Numbered from the stretch's first letter, positions 24,548 through 34,350 are shown. The stretch is DNA of 64,000 nucleotides from an uncultured Eubacteriales bacterium (GCA_951801675.1 CATONX010000007.1:1-64000); one strand, 5' to 3'. Notes: generated by a model from the letters alone, not told the origin. Program-made: numbers and translations.

Positions 24548-27016
24548 TTACAGGCAGCGCCCATACCGCATCCACAGCCGCCAAAGCCAGTTCTTCTCCT
24601 CGTAAAGCTGCTTTCGTATGGCAAACACCAGGCGGGACACTTCCTTGACCTCCTCCTTCTTCACCGGCTGCCCGCTGAACCGTGCTTTGAGCACCAGCTC
24701 CATGCAGCGGTCGCATTCTTCCTGGGACAGGAAGGGGAAACGGCTTTGCAAAAGCGCTGGCTCATAGCAGACGATGGACGCGGTTTTACAGCCTGCAAAA
24801 GAAAGAAGCATACATAAATACCGGTAAAGGGCAAGCACATTCTGGTTTTCGTCCTGGGTCTGGAAAGAATTCTGCCTTCGCTTTTGCACAATGGCCTGCC
24901 GTGCGAGTATCACCAACAGCAAAAGCATCAAGGTCAAAACCGCGGCGAAGATGACCAGCATCACCGTCATAGGACCGCCCGGTCCCGCCGTGCCGCCTTC
25001 GGAAGGACCAGAGAAAGAATCGCCCGGAGAAACGGGGCTCATTGAGGACGAAGACGAGGCGCTCGAAATAGGCGAACGGCTGCTCGACGGCACGGAAGGC
25101 TCCTCGGAAGAGGAGGAATCCTCCGGCTCCCTTACGGGTGCGCTGGCGCCGTAGCCGGGGGTAAACTCCACCGGGATCCATCCCTGTTGGGCGTCATACA
25201 CCTCTACCCAGGCATGGCGCTTGGAGTCGTCGATGTCCAGCGTGTAATATGTTTCGACGCCTGTACTGTCCGTAATCCAGAAGCCTTCCTCGGTCAGCCG
25301 GCTGGCGAAAACCGTCTTGTCCTCTGCGGGCGCGTTTAAAAACTCGTCCGGCCCCACCAAATATCCTTCCACGTACCGCGCCGGCACACCCAGCGACTGC
25401 AGCATCAGGGCTCCGGCGGTGGCGTAATGGACGCAGTATCCTTTCTTGTTCTCCAAAAGGAAATATTCCGTAAAATCCATATTGCTGGGCGCGCGGCCCG
25501 GCGAGGTGGAATAAACGGTATTCTCGGTAAAATAACGCTTAAGGCGGCCAATCATTTCTTCCATGCTCGTGCTGCCGGAGCATATCTGCCATGTCAGATC
25601 ATAAAGCCAGCCCATATCCGCCGGAAACTGGGTATAGGCTTCGCTTGCAAATTGTTGATAGTCCCAATAATAGGGATGGCGCTCAAAAACGGGAGGACGG
25701 CTCAATTGCGCCAAATCAGCGCTGCTCTCGTCCAAACTATACCCATAGTAAACGCTGTAGGTGTTGCCCGTTGTAAGGAGGGGCGCATATCGGTCGTATT
25801 CCAGCAGGGTTTCCTTGCTTTCCATAGAAAAATAGGGAACAAATGCGTATTTTGTGCCCGCCCGAACGGATGTAATCTGGATGGGAGCAATCTGTGTGCC
25901 TCCGTACTGGCCATAGTAGGCGTTTAGCAGTTCATACGCGTTGATGTCGTTTTGCCCGCCCTTCCGGAAAAGAGGAAAGGTTTCATAGGCGGAATCGGGA
26001 ATCTGCTCCCAGTTGGTCCCGGTGTACACACTGCCGGTGTACCCTTTGAAATAAAGAGTGCTCTGGGTATACGGCATGTCAATCAGCAAGTCGGTCTGAT
26101 AATCGTATTTCAGATTTCCTGCGGCCCAGAGGTTTCCTTCCCCGATCCGGTTGGTCTTAGCTGGGTTTAAAAAGGAAAGCCAGTCAAAGTCCTGGTAATT
26201 CGTGCGAAGGGTCTCAAATGCCTGCGGACGCTGGTAATCAGTCAAGCTGAGCGCCGCCTGGCTGCCTAATAGGCATACCGTCATCACCAAGCAGAGTACG
26301 AAGCTCACCGGCGCGGTCAGCTGCCGGCTGTAGGGAGCACACACCCGGTTTCTCCGCCTGCTTCCCCGAAACCGCCCCACCGCCAATGCCGCCGCCAGCT
26401 GGGACAAAAGGCAGCACAGCAAAAACAGCAGCGCCCACAAGGCCGGAGCCCTTCCATAGAAAAGGCCCACTTCCAGAAACGGAAAGGTCACCAGCACCGC
26501 GGGCAAAAACAGCGAACGGCGTACGATGCAGTAGCCCAGGGTAATGCACAAAAAAAGCACCACCACCGCCCACAGCAGCGTCAAAGACGGATAGTATTCC
26601 TCGAACCGATAAACCGGCTGCGGCAGGTTTGGAACGTTGGCGTTTCTCAGCGTGACCAGCACCGTATCGTACACGTTTATAGCCATTCCCACCAGCGTAT
26701 CCTTGCACAAGGTTAAGATCGCCAAAAACAGCCCGAAAGAGATGGGAAAAACCCATGTTCCCATCCGTTTGAGGCGATAGAGCAGGGTAAACCCCATCGA
26801 ACCAATCGCGGCGCAGAAAAGGACCGCCATATAGTCACAGGAAAGGTCATAAGCGGTGATCAAGCAAAAGAGAGCGCCGCTGACGCCGGCGAACAGCAAA
26901 AGCGCGGGCATTACCGCCGTCATCCAGGCAGAGGGCTGCTTTGTGAAGGCCTTTGCCGTCACGGCGGTGGAAAAGGAAATGCCGGCCGCCGGTTTCTTTT
27001 TTTGTTTTTCTTTCAT
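24548..27016 (-). CDS. TgpA-like membrane transglutaminase
   Basis: An 822-residue membrane protein with about seven N-terminal transmembrane segments (to residue 255) and a large extracytoplasmic domain holding the transglutaminase fold. The fold shows Cys in KKGYCVHYATAGALMLQSLG (C528), His in DSKRHAWVEVYD (H601) and WIPVEFTPGYG. A Ser/Pro-rich linker, one more transmembrane helix and a cytosolic tail follow. This matches the DUF3488/TgpA family that travels with MoxR and DUF58 proteins, as here. The function is probably wall-linked protease or cross-linking activity. ATG 27016 is preferred from the AGGTG spacing; GTG 27025 abuts the upstream stop. Confidence 0.88.
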   Translation of the reverse strand: MKEKQKKKPAAGISFSTAVTAKAFTKQPSAWMTAVMPALLLFAGVSGALFCLITAYDLSCDYMAVLFCAAIGSMGFTLLYRLKRMGTWVFPISFGLFLAILTLCKDTLVGMAINVYDTVLVTLRNANVPNLPQPVYRFEEYYPSLTLLWAVVVLFLCITLGYCIVRRSLFLPAVLVTFPFLEVGLFYGRAPALWALLFLLCCLLSQLAAALAVGRFRGSRRRNRVCAPYSRQLTAPVSFVLCLVMTVCLLGSQAALSLTDYQRPQAFETLRTNYQDFDWLSFLNPAKTNRIGEGNLWAAGNLKYDYQTDLLIDMPYTQSTLYFKGYTGSVYTGTNWEQIPDSAYETFPLFRKGGQNDINAYELLNAYYGQYGGTQIAPIQITSVRAGTKYAFVPYFSMESKETLLEYDRYAPLLTTGNTYSVYYGYSLDESSADLAQLSRPPVFERHPYYWDYQQFASEAYTQFPADMGWLYDLTWQICSGSTSMEEMIGRLKRYFTENTVYSTSPGRAPSNMDFTEYFLLENKKGYCVHYATAGALMLQSLGVPARYVEGYLVGPDEFLNAPAEDKTVFASRLTEEGFWITDSTGVETYYTLDIDDSKRHAWVEVYDAQQGWIPVEFTPGYGASAPVREPEDSSSSEEPSVPSSSRSPISSASSSSSMSPVSPGDSFSGPSEGGTAGPGGPMTVMLVIFAAVLTLMLLLLVILARQAIVQKRRQNSFQTQDENQNVLALYRYLCMLLSFAGCKTASIVCYEPALLQSRFPFLSQEECDRCMELVLKARFSGQPVKKEEVKEVSRLVFAIRKQLYEEKNWLWRLWMRYGRCL

Positions 27017-27025
27017 CGCCATCAC

Positions 27026-28183
27026 CTACCATTCCACGCCGGCAAGGCTTTCGGGCACGTTGTGCGCCATTACCGGAATTCTCCGGAAATCCGGCTCCAG
27101 AATCTGCGGGAGCCCTTCCTTCCGGGTTACCTCAAACAGGGTAACCGGCTGCGCCTGCCCATGCAGGACCTCCTGCCGGGCGGCGTTTTCCCGGCTGGTG
27201 AGATAAACCAGCCGCCCTTGTACCAATGGTTCGCAATGGATGAGGGAAAATAGGGGGCCACTCGACGGAATTTCACTTTGCAGCAGTTCGCTCATCATGT
27301 AATCGTGCTCTTCGTCGTTTGCCACGTCAAAGCACACGTCCTGCCCCTCCTTTTGCCGGTACCAACAGACCCGGTGGGGAATCCGCCGGCCGACTAGGTC
27401 GGTGGAGAGCGTGTTCACAAGCTCCAAAAGCCCGTCCAAAAGAGAGGCGTCTTCCTCCACGCTCAGTTCTATCACCATGGTAACGGCGTTTGCGATGGGA
27501 AGCCCGAATTCCTTGACCATAAGGCTCCCCGTCTTGCTGCTGAGCTTCCAGTGAATCCGCTGCTGCCGGTCCCCCTCCTGATACTCGCGCACGCCGAACA
27601 GCTCGGAGGGATCGTCCCCCTTGCGCTCGGCGGAGTACCGCTGCACGTCGGTGCTGCTATGTACGTTGCAAAGAAGCTGGGCGCTGACTTCCTCCGCCGG
27701 CGGCCAGAGAAGGAAGGAAACCGGCGGCAGCGGCTTTAAATTGCTGTGAAAAAGCCAAAACCAATCGTATACCCGGATGCGAAAAGCAGACAGCCGAAAG
27801 CTTCCGTAATGGGCGGAGGTAACCGCCCCCTGTACCAGCCTTCGGCCGCGGGCGGGTATGGAGAAGCGGATGGTTTGGCTCTCTTGGCCGCCAATCATTT
27901 GGTTCTTGCAGGTAAGGGTGACCTGACAGGCGGTAATGGGCAGAAAGGAACGATTGTGCGCGGAAATCTGGTAGCGCACCTCCCGCTTGGTCTGCTCGTC
28001 GGCAAATGCGGTGGACACGGTAATCGTCAGGCTTTTGCGCATCCAAAGGGTCGCGGCCTTCAAAAAGACCGGCAATGCCAGAAAGGCCAGAAACAGCACC
28101 ACCGCAATCGGGCCCCGAAAGGCGATCACAAAGACGCCCAGCCCAATAAGCGCCGCCACATACAAGAGCTTAACGCGCACCAT
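27026..28183 (-). CDS. DUF58 domain protein
   Basis: This 385-residue protein has two closely spaced N-terminal transmembrane helices (about residues 4-38), a beta-rich middle and the DUF58 core. The core signature is GVREYQEGDRQQRIHWKLSSKTGSLMVKEF. DUF58 proteins are partners of MoxR AAA ATPases and may resemble von Willebrand factor A folds. ATG 28183 follows AAAGGA and overlaps the end of moxR by 14 bp; the frame is open to 28210. Function is inferred only from the conserved three-gene group. Confidence 0.88.
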   Translation of the reverse strand: MVRVKLLYVAALIGLGVFVIAFRGPIAVVLFLAFLALPVFLKAATLWMRKSLTITVSTAFADEQTKREVRYQISAHNRSFLPITACQVTLTCKNQMIGGQESQTIRFSIPARGRRLVQGAVTSAHYGSFRLSAFRIRVYDWFWLFHSNLKPLPPVSFLLWPPAEEVSAQLLCNVHSSTDVQRYSAERKGDDPSELFGVREYQEGDRQQRIHWKLSSKTGSLMVKEFGLPIANAVTMVIELSVEEDASLLDGLLELVNTLSTDLVGRRIPHRVCWYRQKEGQDVCFDVANDEEHDYMMSELLQSEIPSSGPLFSLIHCEPLVQGRLVYLTSRENAARQEVLHGQAQPVTLFEVTRKEGLPQILEPDFRRIPVMAHNVPESLAGVEW

Positions 28184-29165
28184 AAAACCGGTTCCTTTCT
28201 TCCAGCACAAAGGGCATGGCCGTTTCGTTTAACAGCTCCTCTAGCAGGGACGACGACGTATGGGCGGCCTTTGCCTTGGTGCTGAGTACCAGACGGTGGG
28301 CGCAGGTATTCAAAAACACGTACTTTACGTCGTTAGGGGTGACATAGAGACGGTTATGCAAAAAGGCACAGGCCTTGGACATGCGCATCACCGCCAGGGA
28401 GCCGCGGGGGCTGATACCCAGCTTGATGAGCGGATGGCGGCGGGTAGCCGTGACCAGATTGACAATGTACTCGTACACCGTATGCTCCACGTGGATTTGC
28501 TCGATGGCGCTTTGCATCTGCAAAATCACATCCGCCTGCACGATTTGCTGCACCGAGGAAAGGGGATTGCCGGTCTGCCGGCCTTTGAGAATGTCGATCT
28601 CGCTTTTTGGGTCGGGGTAGCCCATGCTTAAACAGACCATAAAGCGGTCGAGCTGGGAGTCGGGCAGGGGCTGAGTTCCCACCGAACCGATGGGGTTCTG
28701 GGTGGCGATGACGATATAGGGCCGCGGCAGCTCGTGCGCAACGCCGTCCACCGTCACCCGCCGCTCCTCCATCAGCTCAAGCAGCGCAGACTGGGTTTTC
28801 GTGGAGGTGCGGTTGATTTCGTCCGCCAAAAAGAGATTGCAGAAGGCGGCTCCCTGCTTAAACACAAAGGACTGGGTGAGCTTATTGTACATGGTAAAGC
28901 CCACCACGTCGCTTGGCATCACGTCAGGGGTAAACTGCAGCCGTTTGCAGGCAAGATCCATCGCCCTGGAAAATGCCAGGGCCAGGGTAGTCTTTCCCAC
29001 GCCGGGTACATCCTCAATCAAAATATGGCCGCCTGCCAAAATCGCCATAAGCATCTTGACAACGACTTCATCCTTGTCGATAATGACCTTGCGTACCTCT
29101 TCGATGATCTGGCGCGCATGGTCGTATGCTGTGCGAAATACCGTTCCCGTCACTTGTGTTTCCAT
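28170..29165 (-). CDS. MoxR-family AAA+ ATPase
   Basis: A 331-residue MoxR ATPase, a chaperone-like enzyme usually acting on its DUF58 partner. Walker A DVPGVGKTTLA, Walker B NLFLADEINRTS, sensor 1 VIATQNPIGSVGTQPLPDSQLDRF and the C-terminal lid are all present. ATG 29165 has GGGAAG seven bases upstream, whereas ATG 29180 has none. It is first in the moxR-DUF58-transglutaminase operon. Confidence 0.92.
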   Translation of the reverse strand: METQVTGTVFRTAYDHARQIIEEVRKVIIDKDEVVVKMLMAILAGGHILIEDVPGVGKTTLALAFSRAMDLACKRLQFTPDVMPSDVVGFTMYNKLTQSFVFKQGAAFCNLFLADEINRTSTKTQSALLELMEERRVTVDGVAHELPRPYIVIATQNPIGSVGTQPLPDSQLDRFMVCLSMGYPDPKSEIDILKGRQTGNPLSSVQQIVQADVILQMQSAIEQIHVEHTVYEYIVNLVTATRRHPLIKLGISPRGSLAVMRMSKACAFLHNRLYVTPNDVKYVFLNTCAHRLVLSTKAKAAHTSSSLLEELLNETAMPFVLEERNRFYGAR

Positions 29166-29199
29166 TACATCACTTCCCATTTCTAGTGAATTTTAGTGT

Positions 29200-29229
29200 G
29201 TTATAATTGCATTTATCATAGCACGGCAA
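29200..29229 (-). promoter_or_regulatory. Promoter for the moxR operon
   Basis: On the minus strand: TTGCCG (29224-29229), 18-bp spacer, TATAAC (29200-29205), 35 bp upstream of the start codon. Confidence 0.55.
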
Positions 29230-29407
29230 TCTTGTATCCACAATCAAAAAATTCGACATCTTATAATGAAAAATAGTCGTATATTTCCAAAACCTCTCTC
29301 CCTTTTCTACATATTTTTCGTTTTGTGCCAGCTGGTTCTCATCTAGAATAACATTTAGAGTGGACTTTCAGTCAAGAAACAATCTATGAACTTTTTGTTT
29401 TTGCATA

Positions 29408-29439
29408 AAAAAGAGCCGGGGCGTGCCCCGGCTCTTTTT
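29408..29439. terminator. Terminator after alcohol dehydrogenase
   Basis: Perfect 15-bp stem (29408-29422 with 29425-29439) flanked by A-run and T-run, so it can act in both directions. It ends the minus-strand alcohol dehydrogenase transcript. The 178-bp AT-rich stretch between it and the moxR promoter shows nothing else. Confidence 0.85.
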
Positions 29440-29443
29440 CTTT

Positions 29444-30577
29444 CTATTCTCCGTAATACGCGGCCTTGAGAAGCGCTTTCATTTCCTCCTTGCTCACCTT
29501 GACGGGATTGACCCGGGTAGAACCGCCCAAGGAATTTTCCGCCAGCCAATCGAAATCCTTTTGAAAGACCTCTTGTGAAATTCCGGCCCCGGCCAAGGTT
29601 TCGGGAATGCCGATGCGGGCTTTTAACCGCTTAACCTGACTGACGATTTCCCCTTCCCCAGTCATGGCCGTCAGAAAGGTAAGACGCTGTTTGACCCGCT
29701 CGTCGCGGCAGTTGAATGCTAGGACATAAGGGAGCAAAATGGCGTTTAAGAGCCCGTGTCCCAGGTTATACCGGCCGCCGAAGGCATGGGCGATGCCGTG
29801 CACCATGCCAAGCCCCGCATTGGAGAAAGCCATGCCCGCCATACACTGGTAGTTATGTACCTTCTGGCGGCTGTCCAAATCCCCTTGCTCGCAGGAAACC
29901 GGCAAATACCGCAGCAATCCCGCCGCCGCGCCCATGCTCAGGGTATCGGTGAACTCGTCTCCCAAAGGGCTGATGGCACATTCGAGGGCATGGGTCAGCG
30001 CGTCCATCCCCGTTTGAGCCGCCACGTCGGCAGGCATGGTCATGGGAAGGTTTCCATCGAGAATGGCCAGGTCCGGGCGCAGGCTCTGGGCCTTTACGCC
30101 CCGCTTGATGCCCTGCTGGGGAAAGGTGAGGACCGAAACGTGGGTAACCTCGGTGGCAGTGCCGGAGGTGGAAGGGACCGCCACAAAGGTGGTCTTTTCC
30201 CTATGAGGCGGCAGGGAAACGTCCGCCAGCTCCTCCGCTTTCAATAGGGGAAATTCGTAGAGCAGGGTCATGGCCTTGGCCGCGTCAATGGCGGAGCCGC
30301 CGCCCACCGCTACCACCAGGTCGGGCGCAAAGTCCGAAAAAGCGGCCGCTCCTTTTGTTACGTCCTGGGTAGTGGGATTCTTTTCAATGCCGCTTACCAC
30401 CTTGACTTCCCCATTCGCCGGGGCCAGCAGCGTTTTCACCTGGTCGATGACCCCGGTCTCAAACATGCTGCGCCCTCCGGTGACGATCATCGCCCGCCGG
30501 AAGGACAGGGTCTTCAAATGAGACAGGGAACCAGGGCCGGCTACCACCGTATTTCCATGAAACCGGAATGCTTTCAT
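29444..30577 (-). CDS. Iron-containing alcohol dehydrogenase
   Basis: A 377-residue group III NAD(P)-dependent alcohol dehydrogenase. The nucleotide loop is VAVGGGSAIDAAKAM, followed by PSTSGTATEVT. The metal ligands are Asp in ADVAAQTGMDALTHALE plus His residues in GLGMVHGIAHAFGGRYNLGHG. It probably interconverts a fermentation aldehyde and alcohol; the chain length is not predictable. It lies 17 bp downstream of the GH3 lipoprotein gene on the same strand. Confidence 0.93.
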   Translation of the reverse strand: MKAFRFHGNTVVAGPGSLSHLKTLSFRRAMIVTGGRSMFETGVIDQVKTLLAPANGEVKVVSGIEKNPTTQDVTKGAAAFSDFAPDLVVAVGGGSAIDAAKAMTLLYEFPLLKAEELADVSLPPHREKTTFVAVPSTSGTATEVTHVSVLTFPQQGIKRGVKAQSLRPDLAILDGNLPMTMPADVAAQTGMDALTHALECAISPLGDEFTDTLSMGAAAGLLRYLPVSCEQGDLDSRQKVHNYQCMAGMAFSNAGLGMVHGIAHAFGGRYNLGHGLLNAILLPYVLAFNCRDERVKQRLTFLTAMTGEGEIVSQVKRLKARIGIPETLAGAGISQEVFQKDFDWLAENSLGGSTRVNPVKVSKEEMKALLKAAYYGE

Positions 30578-30594
30578 CCGTATCGCTCCTTTCG

Positions 30595-32079
30595 TTATCC
30601 GAGCAGCCCCATCCGCATTTTCCAGCGAAGTACCCGGCGCACCGACTGCTCCACCTGATCGAGGGGAATCCGCCCTTCCTTTACCGCCTGCACCACCGCC
30701 GGAATCTGCACGTTGAAATCGGTGGCAATCAATAGGTCGTTTCCCGCCTGGGCGGCCTGCACCGCCGCCTGCTCGTTGCCGGTATACTGGCGGATGGCGT
30801 CCATCACCAGATCGTCGGTCATGACCACACCGTGAAAGCCCAGCTCCCGGCGAAGAATCTCATGCACCTTCGGGGACAGGGAAGCAGGGAGGTTGGGGTC
30901 CATGCTGGCGACTACGTTATGACTAACGAGAACGCTGTCCGCCCCGGCGGCGATCCCTGCCTCAAAGGGCAGAAAATCGGCCGTTACAAAGGTTTCATAG
31001 CTGCGTTGGTCTTGAGCGATGCCGGTGTGGGTGTCCACATTGTTGCCATAGCCGGGGAAATGCTTGAGGGTGCTGCCCATGCCGCTTCCTTTCATGGCAG
31101 AAACTACCGTCTTAACATAGGCGCTGGTTGCCGCCGCGTCCTGACCGAAGGCACGGGGATAGATAAAGTCGCCGGGGTCGGTGGACAGATCGCACACCGG
31201 CGCCAGATTTACGTTAAAGCCCAGGTTCTTGAGAAAGATGCTCTTTTCCCTGGCGTCCCTAGCCACATTGTCCAGCCCGCCCTGGGCGAACAGATCCTGC
31301 GGGGAGGCAAACCGTTCGCTGCGAAAGGCCGCAAACCGGCTGACACGGGTAACCGTGCCGCCCTCTTCGTCCACGCCGATGAGAAGGGGGACGTTTGCTG
31401 CCGTCTGATAGCGTTCGATTTTCGCTTTCAGAGAATTAGGTGTTTCCCCCTCCACATCGTTTGCGAACAAAATATAGCCGGCCGGGTGATACTGCTTTAT
31501 ATCCGCCACCGCCGTGTTTTTCCGGCAGCGGACAAAGAACATCTGCCCTACCTTTTCTTCCAGCGTCATCCCATTGAGGATGGCATTGATCCGGTCTTCG
31601 GTGGAAAGAGGAGGTTGGGCGGCCAGGTACGTTGTGTTCATGTAGCCGTTCAGGTTCTTGTAGATCACCCGCGTCCATCCGTTTTGCGTCTCATAGGCCT
31701 TTACGGCTTCCCCAGAAGGCACCATGGCGAGGACGGCATACGTGGTCCCTGGTCCCGCCCGCAGGTTCACATCCGAAGTGGTATATTGCAGCGTGAAGAC
31801 TTCTTCCGAGAAAACCGGCGCGATGGAAGAAGGAACTATGCTCACCGGCTGAGAGGAGGACGACTGGGAGGAAGACGTCTGGGAGGAGGCTTGGGAAGAG
31901 GATACTTGGGAGGAGGAGGCTTGGGAAGAAACCGGCTGGGAAAAGGACGGCTCAGAGGAGGTTAACTGAGATAAGAACCCGGTCTCATCCTGCCCGGAGG
32001 AAACGCCTTCCCCGCCTGAACAGGCGGACAAAATAAGCAGGATGGTCAAAACAAAGGCCAGAATTTTCATTTGTTTCAT
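30595..32079 (-). CDS. GH3 beta-N-acetylhexosaminidase-like lipoprotein with SH3 domain
   Basis: This 494-residue protein opens with a lipoprotein signal (MKQMKILAFVLTILLILSAC, lipid Cys 20). A Ser/Gln repeat tract (about residues 45-85) and a bacterial SH3 domain (about 96-155: VNLRAGPGTTYAVLAMVPSGE) follow. The GH3 domain shows GVDEEGG, KHFPGYGNNVDTHTGIA and the nucleophile region MTDDLVMDAI. This resembles NagZ, which removes N-acetylglucosamine from peptidoglycan fragments, here tethered outside the membrane. The KHFPG-His-Asp dyad used as general acid/base is present. Start ATG 32079 follows AAGGA. Confidence 0.88.
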   Translation of the reverse strand: MKQMKILAFVLTILLILSACSGGEGVSSGQDETGFLSQLTSSEPSFSQPVSSQASSSQVSSSQASSQTSSSQSSSSQPVSIVPSSIAPVFSEEVFTLQYTTSDVNLRAGPGTTYAVLAMVPSGEAVKAYETQNGWTRVIYKNLNGYMNTTYLAAQPPLSTEDRINAILNGMTLEEKVGQMFFVRCRKNTAVADIKQYHPAGYILFANDVEGETPNSLKAKIERYQTAANVPLLIGVDEEGGTVTRVSRFAAFRSERFASPQDLFAQGGLDNVARDAREKSIFLKNLGFNVNLAPVCDLSTDPGDFIYPRAFGQDAAATSAYVKTVVSAMKGSGMGSTLKHFPGYGNNVDTHTGIAQDQRSYETFVTADFLPFEAGIAAGADSVLVSHNVVASMDPNLPASLSPKVHEILRRELGFHGVVMTDDLVMDAIRQYTGNEQAAVQAAQAGNDLLIATDFNVQIPAVVQAVKEGRIPLDQVEQSVRRVLRWKMRMGLLG

Positions 32080-32500
32080 GTTGTTCCTTCTCTCTGCCCA
32101 AAGGGCTGCTATTCAAAGCCGGTCATCGTTTCGCTCTTCTTTTCCAGGCTCGCGGCTTCTGTCTTCTTATCCGCCCTCTTTTCAAACATTTGCAAACAGG
32201 GCGGGAACTCTTCCTTATCTTGCTCCGGCAAGGTGCAATCATACGGGCCGCAGCGCCGGCTTCAGTTGGAACAAGAAAGGCTGCTCTCTCCAATGGGAAA
32301 GTTCCCTGTGCAACTAATGGCGTGCTATTTGTTTAGTGTAACGTCCCGCCGGCCTGATGTCAATTGTAGCGGGAGCACAAACCGACGCAAATACGCTTTT
32401 TTCTGTTTTGCTGTCCTTGTGACAGGCACTTTTTCCACCTTTTTCGCATAGAATGGAAAAAAACATGCCTGAAACTGGAACCAATGAGAGGAGATAGGCC

Positions 32501-34012
32501 ATGCGAGAAGAACGAACGTTTCACGAAATGATGCAGCGCTACAACCAGGAGCTTCTGCGGATGCGCCAGCAGGCGCACGCCGCCAAGGAGGCATCCTTCA
32601 AACAAGAGCCCGCACCGGCGCGTCCGGCTAAAGAGGAAACGGAAGCGAAGATCGCATTTCCCGGCAAAGTAGAATCCGGACACACGCAGATTTGCCGGAC
32701 AAATCAGCCAGAGGACCATTCTCTGACTGTGGGGCCTCAAGGCCCGGTTTTGCTGCAAGACACCCTTTTGCATGAGACACTGGAAACCTTCGTCCACCAA
32801 AAGCCCATTGAGCGGGCGGTGCATACCAAAGGGTACGGCGCGTTTGGGCATTTCCAGCTCTATCGCTGCATGGCTGAGTACACCACCGCAAGCTTTCTGC
32901 AGGACCCATCTCGTTCCATTCCCACTGCAACCCGTTTTTCCTTCGCCGTAAGCAACAAGGGCACGCCGGATACCGCCCGCAATGTGCGGGGATTTTCCAC
33001 CAAGTTCTACCTGCAAAACGGCGTGTTCGACCTGCTTTGCAACCACATTCCGGTGTTTCTCATCCGTGACGCCATGCGTTTTCCCCAGGCCATCGCCTCC
33101 CTTTCCCCGTCGCCGATTAATAACCTACCCGACGGCAATCTATTCTGGGACTTCATGGCGCACACGCCGGAAGCCACCCATTTCCTCACCTGGCTTTATT
33201 CCGACGCGGGTACGGTGGCAAGCTTTCGCACCATGCGGGGCTACGGCGTCAATACCTACATCTGGAGAAACGCGGCCGGGAAACGCCGGTATGTGAAATA
33301 CCACTGGATTCCCGCGGCCGGCGAAACGTGCATCGACGCGGCCGCCGCAAACCGCCTTGCCTGTGAGAATCCCAATGTGGCCGGGCAGGACCTGTGGGAC
33401 ACCCTTGCAGGCGGCGGCACGGTGGAATATGAGCTCAACGTGCAGCTGATGGACCCGCAAATGGAACACACGCTTCCCTACGATCCCTTAGACGACACCA
33501 AGGTCTGGAGCGAGGAACAGTTTCCTCTGATGCCGGTGGGCAAGCTGACGCTGGAACGAAACCCTGAGAATTATACATCCCAGGTGGAGAAGCTGGCCTT
33601 TTCCCCGGCAAACCTGGTCGACGGCATCGAGCTTTCAAACGATAAGATGCTTCAAGGGCGTTCCTTTATCTACTGGGACGCCCAGCGCCGGCGGCTGGGT
33701 CCGGATTTTCGCAGCATCCCGGTCAACCGCATGGAGCATTGGAAGCCCGCCGACGCGTTCAGCAAAACCGGCTTGGGCGAATCCGCCTGCGGCGAGCAGA
33801 TCCGTACGGATATTGAAAAAGGCGACGACTTTACCCAGGCGGGAGAACGGTACCGGTGCTTATCCGAAGAAGCGCGGTCTCATTTGGTAGAAAACATCGC
33901 CGCCGACCTGAAAAACGCCTCTCAAAAGGACCAGACCTGCGTTCTCGGCTACCTGCAAAAAGCAGACGAAACCTTCTGTGAGCAGGTCAAGTCTGCTATG
34001 CGGCAAGCCTAA
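32501..34012 (+). CDS. Monofunctional heme catalase
   Basis: This 503-residue catalase decomposes hydrogen peroxide. The active-site His (H108 in ERAVHTKGYGAFG), Asn (N181 in LLCNHIPVF) and proximal heme Tyr (Y391 in RSFIYWDAQRRRLG) are all present, with the usual SLTVGPQGPVLLQD opening. Unusually, about 65 residues of charged, helical, Gln/Glu/Lys-rich sequence precede the family start. GAGGAG (32489-32494) supports ATG 32501. The 420-bp region upstream, divergent from the GH3 gene, holds no recognisable PerR box; a weak -10 TAGAAT lies at 32449. Confidence 0.93.
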   Translation: MREERTFHEMMQRYNQELLRMRQQAHAAKEASFKQEPAPARPAKEETEAKIAFPGKVESGHTQICRTNQPEDHSLTVGPQGPVLLQDTLLHETLETFVHQKPIERAVHTKGYGAFGHFQLYRCMAEYTTASFLQDPSRSIPTATRFSFAVSNKGTPDTARNVRGFSTKFYLQNGVFDLLCNHIPVFLIRDAMRFPQAIASLSPSPINNLPDGNLFWDFMAHTPEATHFLTWLYSDAGTVASFRTMRGYGVNTYIWRNAAGKRRYVKYHWIPAAGETCIDAAAANRLACENPNVAGQDLWDTLAGGGTVEYELNVQLMDPQMEHTLPYDPLDDTKVWSEEQFPLMPVGKLTLERNPENYTSQVEKLAFSPANLVDGIELSNDKMLQGRSFIYWDAQRRRLGPDFRSIPVNRMEHWKPADAFSKTGLGESACGEQIRTDIEKGDDFTQAGERYRCLSEEARSHLVENIAADLKNASQKDQTCVLGYLQKADETFCEQVKSAMRQA

Positions 34013-34029
34013 AAACAGGAGGGGATTCC

Positions 34030-34350
34030 ATGTATCTTACCGGGCTTTTGATCGGAATCTTTTCGTTTGTCATCATCGGCGTGTTTCACCCTATCGTGAT
34101 TCGGTGCGAGTATCACTTCACGTGGAAAATCTGGCCGGTTTTCCTGGCGGCTGGGCTTATCTGTATGCTTTTCTCCCTGTTTTTGGCGGACGTTTTGTTC
34201 TCCTCTTTGCTGAGCGTCTTAGGCTTTACCTGCCTTTGGAGCATCGGAGAACTCAAAGAACAAAAGGAGCGGGTAGAAAAGGGTTGGTTCCCGGCAAACT
34301 CCAAACGGGCGGCGGCCGAAACATACAAGCAGGACGACAAGGATACCTGA
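34030..34350 (+). CDS. DUF4491 family membrane protein
   Basis: A 106-residue protein with three hydrophobic segments (about 4-22, 33-52, 54-70), then a charged tail ELKEQKERVEKGWFPANSKR, which is the hallmark of DUF4491. Function is unknown. It lies 17 bp downstream of catalase with an AGGAGGGG site, so it probably shares that transcript. The conserved FHPIVIRCEYHF loop suggests a metal or proton role, which is speculation. Confidence 0.8.
   Translation: MYLTGLLIGIFSFVIIGVFHPIVIRCEYHFTWKIWPVFLAAGLICMLFSLFLADVLFSSLLSVLGFTCLWSIGELKEQKERVEKGWFPANSKRAAAETYKQDDKDT

Noticed and set aside
32080-32500. PerR box or other peroxide-sensing site upstream of catalase
   Set aside because: I looked for the AT-rich PerR palindrome and did not find it.
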